A stretch of DNA of 64,000 bases from Polyangiaceae bacterium (GCA_020633235.1 JACKEA010000006.1:558001-622000), one strand, 5' to 3'; positions 8,044 through 17,107 are shown, counted from the stretch's first letter. Notes: generated by a model from the letters alone, not told the origin. Numbers and translations are program-made.

Positions 8044-9048
8044 TCACAGCTCGAGCAAGAACCACTCGAGGTCCGTCCTCTGGAGCTTTTTCCGCACCAG
8101 CGGGTGCCGGCAGCGCGAGAGCGCTGCCGGCCGCTCGCTGGTGCGCCGGAAGCAGAAGCGCCGCGGCAGATCGGTGTACAGCGAGCGCGGCGGCCGGTAC
8201 GTCTGGTCGTCGAGATCCTTGAGGTACGTCCCCGTCTCGTACGTGTTGTAGAACACGCGCCGGATCTGGAGCACTTCGCGCAGGTACCACAGGGCTGCGG
8301 CCAGCGTCGCTTCCGCCCACATGCGCGTGTGCGGCGCGAGCACGTGCTCCACGTAGGAGAGCACGTGGTACACGCCGACGTGAGAAGGAAATCCGAACAG
8401 CTCCGCGTGGCTCAGCTCTTCCGGGCGGAGGCTCGCGAGCTCGCGAGCCTCCGCCAACGCGTTGCGCACCCAGTCGCTCTGGATCTCCTCGATCAGCGCC
8501 TCACTGGAGTCGAAGGCCACGTCGATGCGCGCCCACGCGAGCGTCAGCTCGTGGCGCGCCACCGGGTGCCCCGCGCAGATCCAAGGGTGCTCGTCCCAGA
8601 GTCGGTCCCGCGGGTAGGGCGCCACCAAGCCGAAGCACGGCCGGTGGTGGCTCCGCGGGAAGTTCAGCTGCAGGACGAGGTTCTCCCCAGGCCGCGTGGT
8701 CTGAAACGCGGCCGGGCGCCACTCCCCGACACGCCGCGCGCCCCAGCGCCCCAGCGTGATGCGGTAATGCTCGACGCTCGGCGCCGAGACGCCCAGGAGC
8801 AGGTCCCGCGTGAGCTGCGGCGCGCGCGCCGCCACGTCCTTGACCACGGGCTTGTCGAACAACGCGCTGAAGCGTCCCTGCTTGAGGGCGCGCACACTTT
8901 CGCCCTCGTCCGCCGCCCAGGCAAGCAGCAGGAGTGCGTAGCGATCTTTGAAATAGGGGAACACTCTCGGGTGCTTGCGTTCGAGCACCCACTCGATGTC
9001 GGCAGTTTCCAAGACGCACCTCGGCGTCGAAGCGCGCGCCAGCGGCAC
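8044..9048 (-). CDS. Unknown protein with EEIQSDW motif
   Basis: The protein has 334 residues from a GTG at 9048. It contains EEIQSDW at residues 187-193, and later a Trp/Ala-rich helix leading to NTYETG at about 268. This pairing, EEIQSDW followed by a helix and a strand ending in T-x-E-x-G-like residues, is familiar from phage-type large polyvalent proteins; that resemblance is from memory and function is not known. There is no signal peptide. The start is doubtful: an ATG at 9192 with a strong Shine-Dalgarno is in the same frame, but a TGA at 9115-9117 interrupts it. The GTG at 9048 has no clear ribosome-binding site. Confidence 0.65.
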   Translation of the reverse strand: MPLARASTPRCVLETADIEWVLERKHPRVFPYFKDRYALLLLAWAADEGESVRALKQGRFSALFDKPVVKDVAARAPQLTRDLLLGVSAPSVEHYRITLGRWGARRVGEWRPAAFQTTRPGENLVLQLNFPRSHHRPCFGLVAPYPRDRLWDEHPWICAGHPVARHELTLAWARIDVAFDSSEALIEEIQSDWVRNALAEARELASLRPEELSHAELFGFPSHVGVYHVLSYVEHVLAPHTRMWAEATLAAALWYLREVLQIRRVFYNTYETGTYLKDLDDQTYRPPRSLYTDLPRRFCFRRTSERPAALSRCRHPLVRKKLQRTDLEWFLLEL

Positions 9049-9114
9049 GCGACGGACAAAGCTCGAGCGGTACGCGCCGAGGCGCGCCCAGCTATGGCAC
9101 CACGCGACGCGCGC

Positions 9115-9192
9115 TCAGCCGACCGCGAATGGACGGAGGCCGCGCCGCGCGTGGACGGCGAAACTGCGCAAGATGTACAGCTCGGTACGCAT
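9115..9192 (-). CDS. 25-codon leader or interrupted 5' end of the EEIQSDW gene
   Basis: The ATG at 9192 is preceded by AGGAGA at ideal spacing and reads MRTELYILRSFAVHARRGLR before TGA at 9115-9117. Codons on both sides of the stop have high GC3, and the frame continues uninterrupted into the 334-residue gene at 9048. Options: a nonsense mutation in the true start of that gene, a leader peptide, or readthrough of UGA. The sequence alone does not decide. Confidence 0.45.
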   Translation of the reverse strand: MRTELYILRSFAVHARRGLRPFAVG

Positions 9193-9248
9193 GGGGGCTC
9201 TCCTGGCGCGCAAAGATATCCGCCGCGGAAGCTCTGTCAAGCGACGGG

Positions 9249-9272
9249 CTTCGCGCCGCACCAACAAAATCT
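9249..9272 (+). repeat. REP-like dispersed repeat, diverged copy 3
   Basis: CTTCGCGCCGCACCAACAAAAT keeps TTCGCG..GC.CCAACA of the core. It reaches the stop codon of the minus-strand lipoprotein gene ending at 9271, so it is 3' of that gene. Confidence 0.6.
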
Positions 9273-9876
9273 AGGGGATGGCCACGAAGATCGGTGCGCC
9301 GCCGTCGCCGCCGGTGTTCAGGTTCACGCGCGTCGGCTTCTTCCTGAAGAGCGGAAAGGAACCGAGCATCCCGCCTTGGTTGATGTCGACCTGGACGCTG
9401 CACGGACCGTTCATGGAGCTGGTGTCTTGCATGTCCCAGGTGCCTTGGTAGCTCGGACCCGTCCCACGAACGGCGGCGCCGGTTTCGTCCTGCACCAGCA
9501 AGTACCAACGGCCGTCGTCGGCGAACTCCACGCCCACGGAGTCTTGTGTCGCGTAGAGGAAAGTGCCCGAGCACTGCCACCAACGCCGGCTCAAGCGATA
9601 GCGCATCTCGCTGGTGGTGCAGGCATCCGACACCGGCGTGCCCGCCATGGCGCACAGCTCGTCCAGCGTGGCCCCGCCGGAATTCCACGGCTCGTCCAGC
9701 ACGGCGCCGGAGCCGCCGTTGCCTGCGCCCGCGGCAGTTCCGCCCGCTCCTCCGCTGGCAAGGCCGCCGGTGCCGTGATTGGCGGCGCCACCCGGCAGGG
9801 GTTGTTCCGTCTTCCCTCCGCAGGCGGCGACCAACGAGAGCAACGCCGCCCCTACCTTCGTTGCACGATAAGCCAT
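9271..9876 (-). CDS. Lipoprotein with Gly/Ala linker
   Basis: The 201-residue precursor has signal peptide and lipobox LVAAC (Cys19), then a GSGGAAG-type linker to about residue 60. The remaining domain contains C-x-(14-20)-C pairs (ELCAMAGTPVSDACTT, WWQCSGTFLY) and alternating strands (GVEFADDGRWYLLVQDE), suggesting a small beta-sandwich stabilised by disulfides, as seen in many secreted proteins of this window. The family is not recognised. It is followed by a diverged REP-like repeat at its 3' end. Confidence 0.8.
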   Translation of the reverse strand: MAYRATKVGAALLSLVAACGGKTEQPLPGGAANHGTGGLASGGAGGTAAGAGNGGSGAVLDEPWNSGGATLDELCAMAGTPVSDACTTSEMRYRLSRRWWQCSGTFLYATQDSVGVEFADDGRWYLLVQDETGAAVRGTGPSYQGTWDMQDTSSMNGPCSVQVDINQGGMLGSFPLFRKKPTRVNLNTGGDGGAPIFVAIP

Positions 9877-9902
9877 GGGGCAAGCCTAGCACCCAGACAG
9901 AA

Positions 9903-11540
9903 TCAGTCGCGCTCGAACACGGGCTCGCCGAAAAGCCAGGTTTGCTCCACTCGCAGGTCACGGGTGACGCGCGGATCCGCGCTCAGCACCGCGATGTCAG
10001 CGCGCTTGCCGACCTCCAGGCTACCCACGCGATCTTCCAGCCCCAGGGCCCGGGCGGCGCTCTTGGTGTAGAGCGCCAGCGCTTCGCTCGGCGAGATGGC
10101 CTGCTCCGGATGCAGGCGGCGCCCAGAGAGGGTCTTGCGCGTCACCGCCGAGCTCATACCCACGAGGGGATCGAAGTGCGTGACCGGCGCGTCGGAGCTG
10201 CCCGCCACCAGCACGCCGGCGTCGAGCAGACGGCGCAGCGGCATGAAGCGCAAGCTCGGCGGCAGGTGCAGGTGGTCGCTGGTGGGCAGCAGCAAGAAGC
10301 CGGGTTGCGTCACCACCGTCACCCCTTGGTCGGCAATGCGCCGGACGTGGTCCGCGTCCAAGATGCTCGCGTGCTCGATGCGCGGCCGGAGCTTGCCGCG
10401 GTCGTTCCTCAGCGCGGTGAGCGCTTGGCTCACGGCGGCGTTGCCGATGGCGTGCAGGGCGACCGCAAGCCCTTGGCCGGTGGCTTCGGCGACGATGCGC
10501 TTCGCGCTTTCGTCGTCGTAGTACATCAGCCCGGTGCGAATCGCCCCCCGGGAGTAGCGCGCGTCCACGTCGGCGCTCGGGCGCAGGGGATCGAGGGATC
10601 GACGCAGCAGCGCCGACGCGAGGGTGCGCAGCGCCATGCCCGCGGCCTGCCCCGGCCCCAGGCACAGCGCACAGCGATTGGCGCCGTCGAGGATCAGCTT
10701 CAGGGCGCCGGTGGACAGCGCGTCGTCGCCCTCCCCGGTGGTCACGTTGCCCACTCGGTCCCACGCCGGCTCGAGGATGCCGCGATCCGAGCTCGGCATC
10801 ATCACCACCGGCAGTCGGAAGCCGCGCTCGGCGCGAGCCTTGCGGTACAGGAGCGCGAGGTCGCTCGACACCGTGGCATCGGCGATGCGGGTGATGCCCA
10901 CGGCGAACAGCTCGCGCTCGTACTCCACGAAATGATCGAGGATGTCGTCGAGCTTCTCCGCGATGCGCGACGCGCGCGCCTTCGCTTCGGCGGGGCCCAG
11001 CGCTGCTTCCACCAGGCGTCCAGTGAGCCGCCCACGAGCATCGCGATCGAGCAAGCCGCCGGGAGGGTCGGGGGACTTCGCGTCGAGCCCGAGGAGCGCG
11101 AGCGCCCGCTCGTTCACCACGCCTTCGTGGCAGGAGTAGTGATACGCGAACACCGGGTGCTCCGGTGCAGCGGCTTCCAGCTCCGCCGCGGTGGGATGGC
11201 GGCGCTCTGCCAGCACCTGCTCGTCGTGCCCGAAGGCGTAGATCCACTTCCCCACCGGTGTGCGCTCGGCCGCTCGGCGAATCTCCGCCAGTAGCTCTTC
11301 GATCGCGCGGCTGTGTCGGAGATCCACCGCGCTGCGATGCACGCAGGCGATGGACAGGTGATGGTGCGGATCGATGAATCCGGGCACCGCCACGCGACCG
11401 TCGAGATCCACCTGCGTGGCATCGTCGAAGCGCGCGAGAAGCGCCCGCGCGCTGCCCACCGCCGCGATCTTCCCCGCCTCGATGGCGATGGCCTCGGCCG
11501 GTTCGGGCGTGAGCACCGTCCCCGTGAGAACGGTGGTCAT
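9903..11540 (-). CDS. Amidohydrolase, YtcJ-like (amidohydrolase family 3)
   Basis: The 545-residue protein has the composite architecture of this family: a small N-terminal beta domain (TVLTGTVLTPEPAEAIAIEAGKIAAVG), the metal-binding VPGFIDPHHHLS motif at residues 48-59, a TIM-barrel with later ligands (LHAIGNAA, RIEHASILDADH), and the conserved Asp near GSSDAPVTHFDP. The C-terminus returns to the beta domain (LEVGKRADIAVLSADP). Such enzymes hydrolyse exocyclic amides or carbamates; the substrate is unknown. No signal peptide. It lies 10 bases upstream of the M13 peptidase stop region on the same strand (the peptidase gene comes first), so the two may share a transcript. Confidence 0.9.
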   Translation of the reverse strand: MTTVLTGTVLTPEPAEAIAIEAGKIAAVGSARALLARFDDATQVDLDGRVAVPGFIDPHHHLSIACVHRSAVDLRHSRAIEELLAEIRRAAERTPVGKWIYAFGHDEQVLAERRHPTAAELEAAAPEHPVFAYHYSCHEGVVNERALALLGLDAKSPDPPGGLLDRDARGRLTGRLVEAALGPAEAKARASRIAEKLDDILDHFVEYERELFAVGITRIADATVSSDLALLYRKARAERGFRLPVVMMPSSDRGILEPAWDRVGNVTTGEGDDALSTGALKLILDGANRCALCLGPGQAAGMALRTLASALLRRSLDPLRPSADVDARYSRGAIRTGLMYYDDESAKRIVAEATGQGLAVALHAIGNAAVSQALTALRNDRGKLRPRIEHASILDADHVRRIADQGVTVVTQPGFLLLPTSDHLHLPPSLRFMPLRRLLDAGVLVAGSSDAPVTHFDPLVGMSSAVTRKTLSGRRLHPEQAISPSEALALYTKSAARALGLEDRVGSLEVGKRADIAVLSADPRVTRDLRVEQTWLFGEPVFERD

Positions 11541-11550
11541 GGATCCCTGC

Positions 11551-13629
11551 CTACCAGACCACGCACTTGTTCTGTGGGTTCATCGGCGTTCCGGCTTGGC
11601 ACGAGAAGGCTTCGGCGAACTCCGGCAGATTCCGGAGCGTCCCGTTCACGCGCCACTTGGGCGGAGAGTGAGGATCGATCTGCGCCGCCATGCGCGCGTA
11701 CTCGTCGCGCTGCCGGCTGCACCACACCTGGCCCACGCTCAGGAAGAATTGCTGGTCCTCGGAAAACCCGTCGGCAATGCCTTCCTTGGCGTCCTTGCTG
11801 AGCTCTCGGTAGGCATGGAAGGCGAGCTTGGCGCCGCCCAGATCGGCGATGTTCTCTCCGAGGGTGAGCTTGCCGTTGAGCTTCACGCCGGGGATCGTTT
11901 CGAACTGGGAGTATTCGTGGGCGACGCACTCCGTCTTGTCGTCGAAGCGGTTGCGGACCTCTGCGTTCCACCACTTGCGCAGGTTGCCGTTCTTGTCGAA
12001 TTGGGAGCCCTGGTCGTCGAAGCCGTGAGTGAGCTCGTGACCCACCACCATGCCCATGGCGCCGAGGTTCACGGGAACGCTCGCCTTCACGTCGTAGAAC
12101 GGGGGCTGCAGGATCCCCGCCGGGAACACCATCTGGTTCTTCAGCGGGTTATAGTAAGCGTTCACGGTGGGCGGGGTCATCTCCCACTCGCCGCGGTCCA
12201 CGGGCTTGCCGATGCGCGCCAGGATGCGCGCCTGGTCGAAGGCGCGACCCCGGAGCGCGTTCCCCGCGTAGTCTCCCGCCTTCACCTCGAAGTCGTACGT
12301 CTTCCACTTGTCCGGGAAGCCGATCAAGAACGCCATGGCCTCCCGCTTCTCCCGGGCCGCCTGCCGCGTTGGGGTGTCCATCCAGTCCACGTGGCCGAGC
12401 TCCTGACCGAAGGCGCTGCCGATGGCGTGCACCAGTGACTCCGCCGCCGCCTTGCTGTCGCCGCCGAAGCGTAGCTTTACGAACGGCTGCCCCAGAAGCT
12501 CTCCCAGTGCTTCGTCGGTGGAGTCCACGCAACGCTTCCACCGGGCTCGGATCTCTTTCTGCCCGGTCAGGGCTCGAGCCATCTTGAAGTTCTCGTCGAC
12601 GAACTTCTTGCCCAGGAGCTCCGCCGTTCCGTTCAGGATTTGCCAGGTGAAGTAGTTCTGCCACTTGGCGACGGGCACCTTGGCGACCAGCTCGCTCACG
12701 CCGCGGAAGAACGGCTTGCTGGTCACGTTCACGCTCGGCACGCCCACCAGTCCCACGCCTTTGAGGTAGACGTTCCAGTTCACACCTGGCGACAGCTTCT
12801 CGAGCTCGTCGCGGCTCACCTTGTTGTAGAGCCCTTCGGGATCGCGCCGCTCGACCCGCGTCTTGCTCACTTTGGCGAGCCCGGTCTCGATCTCCATCAC
12901 GTCCGCCGCGGCAGCCTTCGCCCGGGCCTTGGGCATGCCGCCCAGGGTCAACATCGCCTCCACGTGCGCGAGGTACTTCTCTCGAAGCTCCTTCGATTTG
13001 TCGTCGTCCTTCGTGTAGTAGTCCCGGTCCGGCAGTCCCAGGCCGTTCTGGTCCAAGTAGGTGAGGTACTCGGTCGCGTCCTTGAAGTCCTGCTCGGCGG
13101 AGACGTCGAACAACGCCCAGATCTTGCGCTTGTGGAGCTCGATCAGAAGGGGCGTCACGTCCTTGCTGCTCTTCAGGGCCTTGGCCTTCGCGAGCAACGG
13201 TTGGATGGAAGACAGCCCTGCCTTCTCGACCTGAGCTTCGTTCATGCAGGCGCCGAAGTACTCGCCGAGCTTCTTCTCCCCGGGGTCTTCGCTTTTTTCG
13301 GCGTTCTGCAAGATGTTCTCGAGGTCCTTCTCGTTGCGCTCGTCGATGGACGAGAAGCTTCGGGACCAGCGCGACTTGTCGGCGGGGATTTCCGTTTTCT
13401 TGATCCAGTTGCCGCAAGCGAACTCGTAGAAGTCCGCGCAGGGGTCGGCGCTGCGATCCAAGGCGTCGGCGTCGAGGCCGACAGCCTTCAGGGTGGTGTC
13501 GAACCGCTCACGCGCGGGCGGACCCTCGGGCGCGGGGGCTGCCACAGTGGGAGGCGGTGCGGCAACGGGGGGCGCGCTGCCGCCGCAGGAGACCAGGACG
13601 ACGGTGCTGATGACGGGGAGTGCTCGCAT
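11551..13629 (-). CDS. M13 family zinc metallopeptidase (neprilysin/PepO-like), lipoprotein
   Basis: The 692-residue precursor starts with a lipoprotein signal (STVVLVSCGG) and a Pro/Ala linker. The N-terminal M13 domain includes CADFYEFACGNWIK. The catalytic domain has VVGHELTHGFDDQG (HExxH at residues 531-535) and ENIADLGG (third ligand Glu592 and Asp596). It ends with the family's C-terminal Cys-x-x-Trp-type tail (KCVVW). Length matches the family (about 650-750). It cleaves small peptides outside the cytoplasm, anchored to the envelope. It is divergent from the Cys-rich lipoprotein at 13775. Confidence 0.95.
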   Translation of the reverse strand: MRALPVISTVVLVSCGGSAPPVAAPPPTVAAPAPEGPPARERFDTTLKAVGLDADALDRSADPCADFYEFACGNWIKKTEIPADKSRWSRSFSSIDERNEKDLENILQNAEKSEDPGEKKLGEYFGACMNEAQVEKAGLSSIQPLLAKAKALKSSKDVTPLLIELHKRKIWALFDVSAEQDFKDATEYLTYLDQNGLGLPDRDYYTKDDDKSKELREKYLAHVEAMLTLGGMPKARAKAAAADVMEIETGLAKVSKTRVERRDPEGLYNKVSRDELEKLSPGVNWNVYLKGVGLVGVPSVNVTSKPFFRGVSELVAKVPVAKWQNYFTWQILNGTAELLGKKFVDENFKMARALTGQKEIRARWKRCVDSTDEALGELLGQPFVKLRFGGDSKAAAESLVHAIGSAFGQELGHVDWMDTPTRQAAREKREAMAFLIGFPDKWKTYDFEVKAGDYAGNALRGRAFDQARILARIGKPVDRGEWEMTPPTVNAYYNPLKNQMVFPAGILQPPFYDVKASVPVNLGAMGMVVGHELTHGFDDQGSQFDKNGNLRKWWNAEVRNRFDDKTECVAHEYSQFETIPGVKLNGKLTLGENIADLGGAKLAFHAYRELSKDAKEGIADGFSEDQQFFLSVGQVWCSRQRDEYARMAAQIDPHSPPKWRVNGTLRNLPEFAEAFSCQAGTPMNPQNKCVVW

Positions 13630-13774
13630 GGCCGCGGGACTCTACGGCAGCTGTGCCCGGGTGTGCCACCGAGTGCTCTGGCACATTGCTGGAATCTGGC
13701 CGAAAACCGAGGGGGTGAGCGATCCTGCCGTTTGCGGGTGCTGGCCCGCGTCTTGCTCTAAGGGTTGGGTTGCC

Positions 13775-15397
13775 ATGACAAACTGGGCGAGCTGGGTTCG
13801 GGGTCTTTCCGTAGCGCTGAGCGTCAGCGCAGCGGTTTGGGTCGTGGGTTGCGGCCGAGCGGACATCTCCTCCGGAAGCGGTGGAGCGGGCGGGGTCGCC
13901 GGCATTGGTGGCACCGCCGGCATCGGCGGCACCGCCGGCATCGCCGGCATCGGTGGTGGTGGTACTGGTGGGACGGTGTTGTGCGGCAACGGCGTCTGCG
14001 ATCCGTCGGAGTCGCCCGAGTCGTGCCCCAGCGACTGCGCCGGCTTCTGTGGCGACCAAGTGTGTCAGCCCGGTGAGGAGGGATGGTGCCCGGATTGTGA
14101 TCCCGGCTACTGCGGTGATGGGATCTGCCAGCAGGGGGAAGAGGGTTGGTGCGAGGACTGTGGCACCTGGTACTGCGGTGACGGGGTTTGCCAGCCCGGC
14201 GAAGAAGGCTGGTGTCAGGACTGCACCGGCTACTGTGGTGATGGTGTATGCCAGCCCGGCGAAGAAGGCTGGTGCGAGGACTGCGGCGGCTACTGCGGCA
14301 ACGCCATTTGCGAGCCCGGCGAAGAGGGCTGGTGCCCGGACTGCAATGGCTACTGCGGGGACGGCTTGTGTCAGCCGGGAGAAGAAGGCTGGTGCAAGGA
14401 CTGCGGCACCGGCTGCGGAAACGGTGTCTGCGAGCCCGGTGAGAACGCCGCTTCGTGTCCCAAGGACTGCCCCGACTATTGCGGGAACGGCTACTGCGGC
14501 CCCTACGAGGATCCGTACGCCTGCAATCCCGACTGCGGCTTCTGCGGCGATGGCGTGTGTGGCCTCGGCGAGAGCTCCAAGAGCTGTCCGCAGGACTGCA
14601 AGACGCCGGTAGTGTGCGGCAACAAGGTGTGCGAAGCGGGCGAGACGCCTTACACCTGCCCGCAAGACTGCGGCTCCTGCGGCGATGGCCTGTGCGAATA
14701 CCCCGAGACCTCCTACAGCTGTCCCGAGGACTGCGGCTACCCGGGCTACTGCGGCAACTACGTGTGCGAGCCGGGGGAGACTCAGTACAACTGCCCAACG
14801 GACTGCGGCTACCCGGGCTACTGCGGCAACTACGTGTGCGAGCCGGGGGAGACTCAGTACAATTGCCCAACGGACTGCGGCTACCCGGGCTACTGCGGCA
14901 ACTACGTGTGCGAGCCGGGGGAGACTCAGTACAACTGCCCAACGGACTGCGGCTACCCGGGCTACTGCGGCAACTACGTGTGCGAGCCGGGGGAGACTCA
15001 GTACAACTGCCCAACGGACTGCGGCTACCCGGGCTACTGCGGCAACTACGTGTGCGAGCCGGGAGAGACCCCCAAGAGCTGTCCCATCGATTGCGGCAAG
15101 GCCTTCTGCGGCAACAACATCTGCGATCCGGGCGAGTCGCCGTACACCTGTCCCCAGGATTGCGGGTACTACGGCTACTGCGGCGACGGGCTGTGTGGTC
15201 CCGGCGAGAACATGCAGAACTGCAGCATCGACTGCTACTACCCGCCGCCCCCGCCTTACTACTGTGGCGACGGCATCTGCGCTCCAGGTGAATGGAACAC
15301 GTGTCCCTGGGATTGCGGCATCTATCCGGGGACTGGGGGAGCGGGCGGTTTCGCTGGTGCGGCCGGCGCCTTCGGGGCTGGTGGCGCGGCACCGTAG
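13775..15397 (+). CDS. Cys-rich tandem-repeat lipoprotein
   Basis: The 540-residue precursor has signal and lipobox (VWVVGC), a Gly/Ile/Ala linker, then about 20 repeats of roughly 22-26 residues with the pattern C-G-(N/D)-G-x-C-x-P-G-E-x...C-x-x-D-C. Each repeat has four Cys and an acidic core, resembling disulfide-locked, probably calcium-binding modules of extracellular proteins. Repeats 14-17 are nearly identical at DNA level (72-bp unit, see the repeat feature). The ATG is chosen because it opens the signal peptide; the open frame further upstream is antisense to the M13 gene. Likely a surface-displayed spacer or adhesin; function unknown. Confidence 0.85.
   Translation: MTNWASWVRGLSVALSVSAAVWVVGCGRADISSGSGGAGGVAGIGGTAGIGGTAGIAGIGGGGTGGTVLCGNGVCDPSESPESCPSDCAGFCGDQVCQPGEEGWCPDCDPGYCGDGICQQGEEGWCEDCGTWYCGDGVCQPGEEGWCQDCTGYCGDGVCQPGEEGWCEDCGGYCGNAICEPGEEGWCPDCNGYCGDGLCQPGEEGWCKDCGTGCGNGVCEPGENAASCPKDCPDYCGNGYCGPYEDPYACNPDCGFCGDGVCGLGESSKSCPQDCKTPVVCGNKVCEAGETPYTCPQDCGSCGDGLCEYPETSYSCPEDCGYPGYCGNYVCEPGETQYNCPTDCGYPGYCGNYVCEPGETQYNCPTDCGYPGYCGNYVCEPGETQYNCPTDCGYPGYCGNYVCEPGETQYNCPTDCGYPGYCGNYVCEPGETPKSCPIDCGKAFCGNNICDPGESPYTCPQDCGYYGYCGDGLCGPGENMQNCSIDCYYPPPPPYYCGDGICAPGEWNTCPWDCGIYPGTGGAGGFAGAAGAFGAGGAAP
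14735..15022 (+). repeat. Four tandem 72-bp coding repeats
   Basis: Units start at 14735, 14807, 14879 and 14951, with a partial fifth from 15023. Each encodes the same 24 residues beginning GYPGYCGNYVCEPGE. The units are almost identical (one silent T/C in the second), unlike the diverged neighbouring repeats, so this block is a recent expansion. Confidence 0.95.
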
Positions 15398-15420
15398 TCG
15401 CCACTTGATCGAAAGCGTTT

Positions 15421-15448
15421 GCGCGGGCTGAAAACTTTCAGTCCGCGC
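15421..15448 (+). terminator. Hairpin downstream of the Cys-rich gene, terminator-like
   Basis: A 13-pair stem (GCGCGGGCTGAAA with TTTCAGTCCGCGC, one G-T pair) around a 2-base loop lies 24 bases after the stop of the gene ending at 15397. There is no T-run after it, so termination is likely only by structure. Confidence 0.5.
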
Positions 15449-15564
15449 GCACGCGTCGTGTAGGCAGGTGTGGTCGGCACCGAAGTCGCGTTGCGACGTC
15501 CCAGCGTGGATGGTAGACGCTTGTCTGTTTTCTTCCCGGCTCACGCCGCGGATTCGGAGGACAC

Positions 15565-17055
15565 ATGCGGCGTTTCGTCTGGGTATCGCTTTCGGTGCTG
15601 GCTCTGGGCTGCGGCAGCTCCACCAGTGGCGGTTCGGGAACTGGTGGCAACGGCGGTGGCGGTGGTGCCGCTCCCCAGTCTCTCGTCAATGGACTGCGGG
15701 TCAGCGAGGTCAGCATCTACCAGGGGCTCAAGATCCCCCTGGAGGTCGAAGGCGTCCCGGTGGATCCGCGGCCGACCCCCGTGGTGCAGGGGCGCGAAGC
15801 GCTGCTGCGTGTGTTCGTGCAGCCGAATCCGGACTGGCAGCCGCGCGAGGTCATCGTGCGCCTCGAGCTGTCGAACTCCCAGGGCCTGGTAGGAGCGCAG
15901 GAAATCCGCCGCGTCGTCAATGGCGGCTCGGTGGAGGCGGATTTCATGAGCGCCTTCAACTTCGATGTCGCCGCCACGGACATCGCTCCGGACACCACGT
16001 ATTCCGTTGGTATCTACGAGGTCGAGCCGTCGCAGACGGCTCCTTCACCTGGTTCGCGCTTTCCGGAGACGGGCGTCGCTTGGCTGGGCGCGCTGGACGA
16101 CGGCCCTCAGATCAAGATGGTGCTGGTTCCGGTGCAGTGGAACGCGGATGGTTCCGGTCGTCTGCCGGACGTGAGCGAGGCTCAGGTCGAGAAGCTTCGT
16201 CAGCAGATGTACAAGATGTACCCCGTTCGCAAGGTGGACATCCGAGTACGCGAGCCCCTGTCTTGGAACCAGAACGTGAGCGCTTTCGGTCAGGGCTGGG
16301 GAGAGCTGCTCCAGACCGTGCTGTACTGGCGCCAGGACGACCTGAAGAACAACGTCGCCAGCGACGACGAGTACTACTACGGCATGTTCAACCCCTCGAA
16401 CAGCTTCTTCAGTTACTGCCAGCAGGGGTGCGTGGCGGGGTTGAGCTCCGGCTCCGTGAGCCCGAAAGACAGCTTCCTCCGGGGCAGCATTGGCCTCGGG
16501 TATCCGGGGGAGTACACCGCGGGCACCTTCGTCCACGAAACCGGTCACGCCCATGGTCGCCTCCACGCACCGTGTCCACCCTTCGGTCAGATCCAGAGCG
16601 TGGATCCCGCGTTCCCCTACGGGGACGGCGGCATCGGCACCTGGGGCTACGACTTGCTCACGCACCAGCTGATCGATCCCGGCGGGGCCAGCAAGGACAT
16701 GATGGGCTACTGCGACCCGACGTGGATCAGCGACTACACGTATACGGCGCTGTTCAACCGCATCGCCGCGGTCAACGGTGTGGCAGACGTCATCACCCTC
16801 GCGCCGCAGAAGAGCTGGCAGACCATCAGCATTGCCGCGGACGGGAGTCTGGCCGTTGGCGTGCCGTTCCGCGTGCGTGGCACTCCCGACGGCGAGCCCC
16901 GCGAGGTGGAAGTCACGGGGCCGGGAGGCTCGAGCCGCACGGTGACGGGCTACTTCTATCCCTACAGCCACATCCCCGGCGGCATGGTGCTGATCCCGGA
17001 GCCACAGGCAGGGGATCGGGCCGTTCGCATCGGCGGTCGCCACCTCGCCCTGTGA
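15565..17055 (+). CDS. Metzincin-like zinc metalloprotease, lipoprotein
   Basis: The 496-residue precursor has signal and lipobox (LSVLALGCGSS) and a Gly-rich linker to about residue 36. The protease signature HETGHAHGRLH (His324, Glu325, His328, Gly331, His334) is the HExxHxxGxxH zinc site of metzincins. A Met-turn candidate, DMMGYC at 378-383, follows 45 residues later, as expected. The C-terminal 110 residues look like a beta-sandwich appendage. The HAPC that follows the zinc site suggests a disulfide like that of secreted M66-type or related peptidases; exact family unsure. Likely degrades proteins outside the cell. Confidence 0.85.
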   Translation: MRRFVWVSLSVLALGCGSSTSGGSGTGGNGGGGGAAPQSLVNGLRVSEVSIYQGLKIPLEVEGVPVDPRPTPVVQGREALLRVFVQPNPDWQPREVIVRLELSNSQGLVGAQEIRRVVNGGSVEADFMSAFNFDVAATDIAPDTTYSVGIYEVEPSQTAPSPGSRFPETGVAWLGALDDGPQIKMVLVPVQWNADGSGRLPDVSEAQVEKLRQQMYKMYPVRKVDIRVREPLSWNQNVSAFGQGWGELLQTVLYWRQDDLKNNVASDDEYYYGMFNPSNSFFSYCQQGCVAGLSSGSVSPKDSFLRGSIGLGYPGEYTAGTFVHETGHAHGRLHAPCPPFGQIQSVDPAFPYGDGGIGTWGYDLLTHQLIDPGGASKDMMGYCDPTWISDYTYTALFNRIAAVNGVADVITLAPQKSWQTISIAADGSLAVGVPFRVRGTPDGEPREVEVTGPGGSSRTVTGYFYPYSHIPGGMVLIPEPQAGDRAVRIGGRHLAL

Positions 17056-17107
17056 CGAGCCCACTCGGGTCTTGCGCGGGGGCTTCCGCCCACGGATGAT
17101 GGGCCCG

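Noticed and set aside
9115..9117. UGA as selenocysteine codon
   Set aside because: No SECIS-like hairpin was identified directly after it and no selenoprotein family resembles the product.
5680..10071. A very long open frame (about 1,460 codons) on the plus strand opposite the GMC oxidoreductase, lipoprotein and EEIQSDW genes
   Set aside because: It is antisense to several well-supported genes and mirrors their GC-rich codons; no domain, signal or repeat in it makes sense.
14735..15061. CRISPR array, suggested by regular 72-bp repetition
   Set aside because: Units are contiguous with no spacers and lie in frame in a Cys-rich protein.
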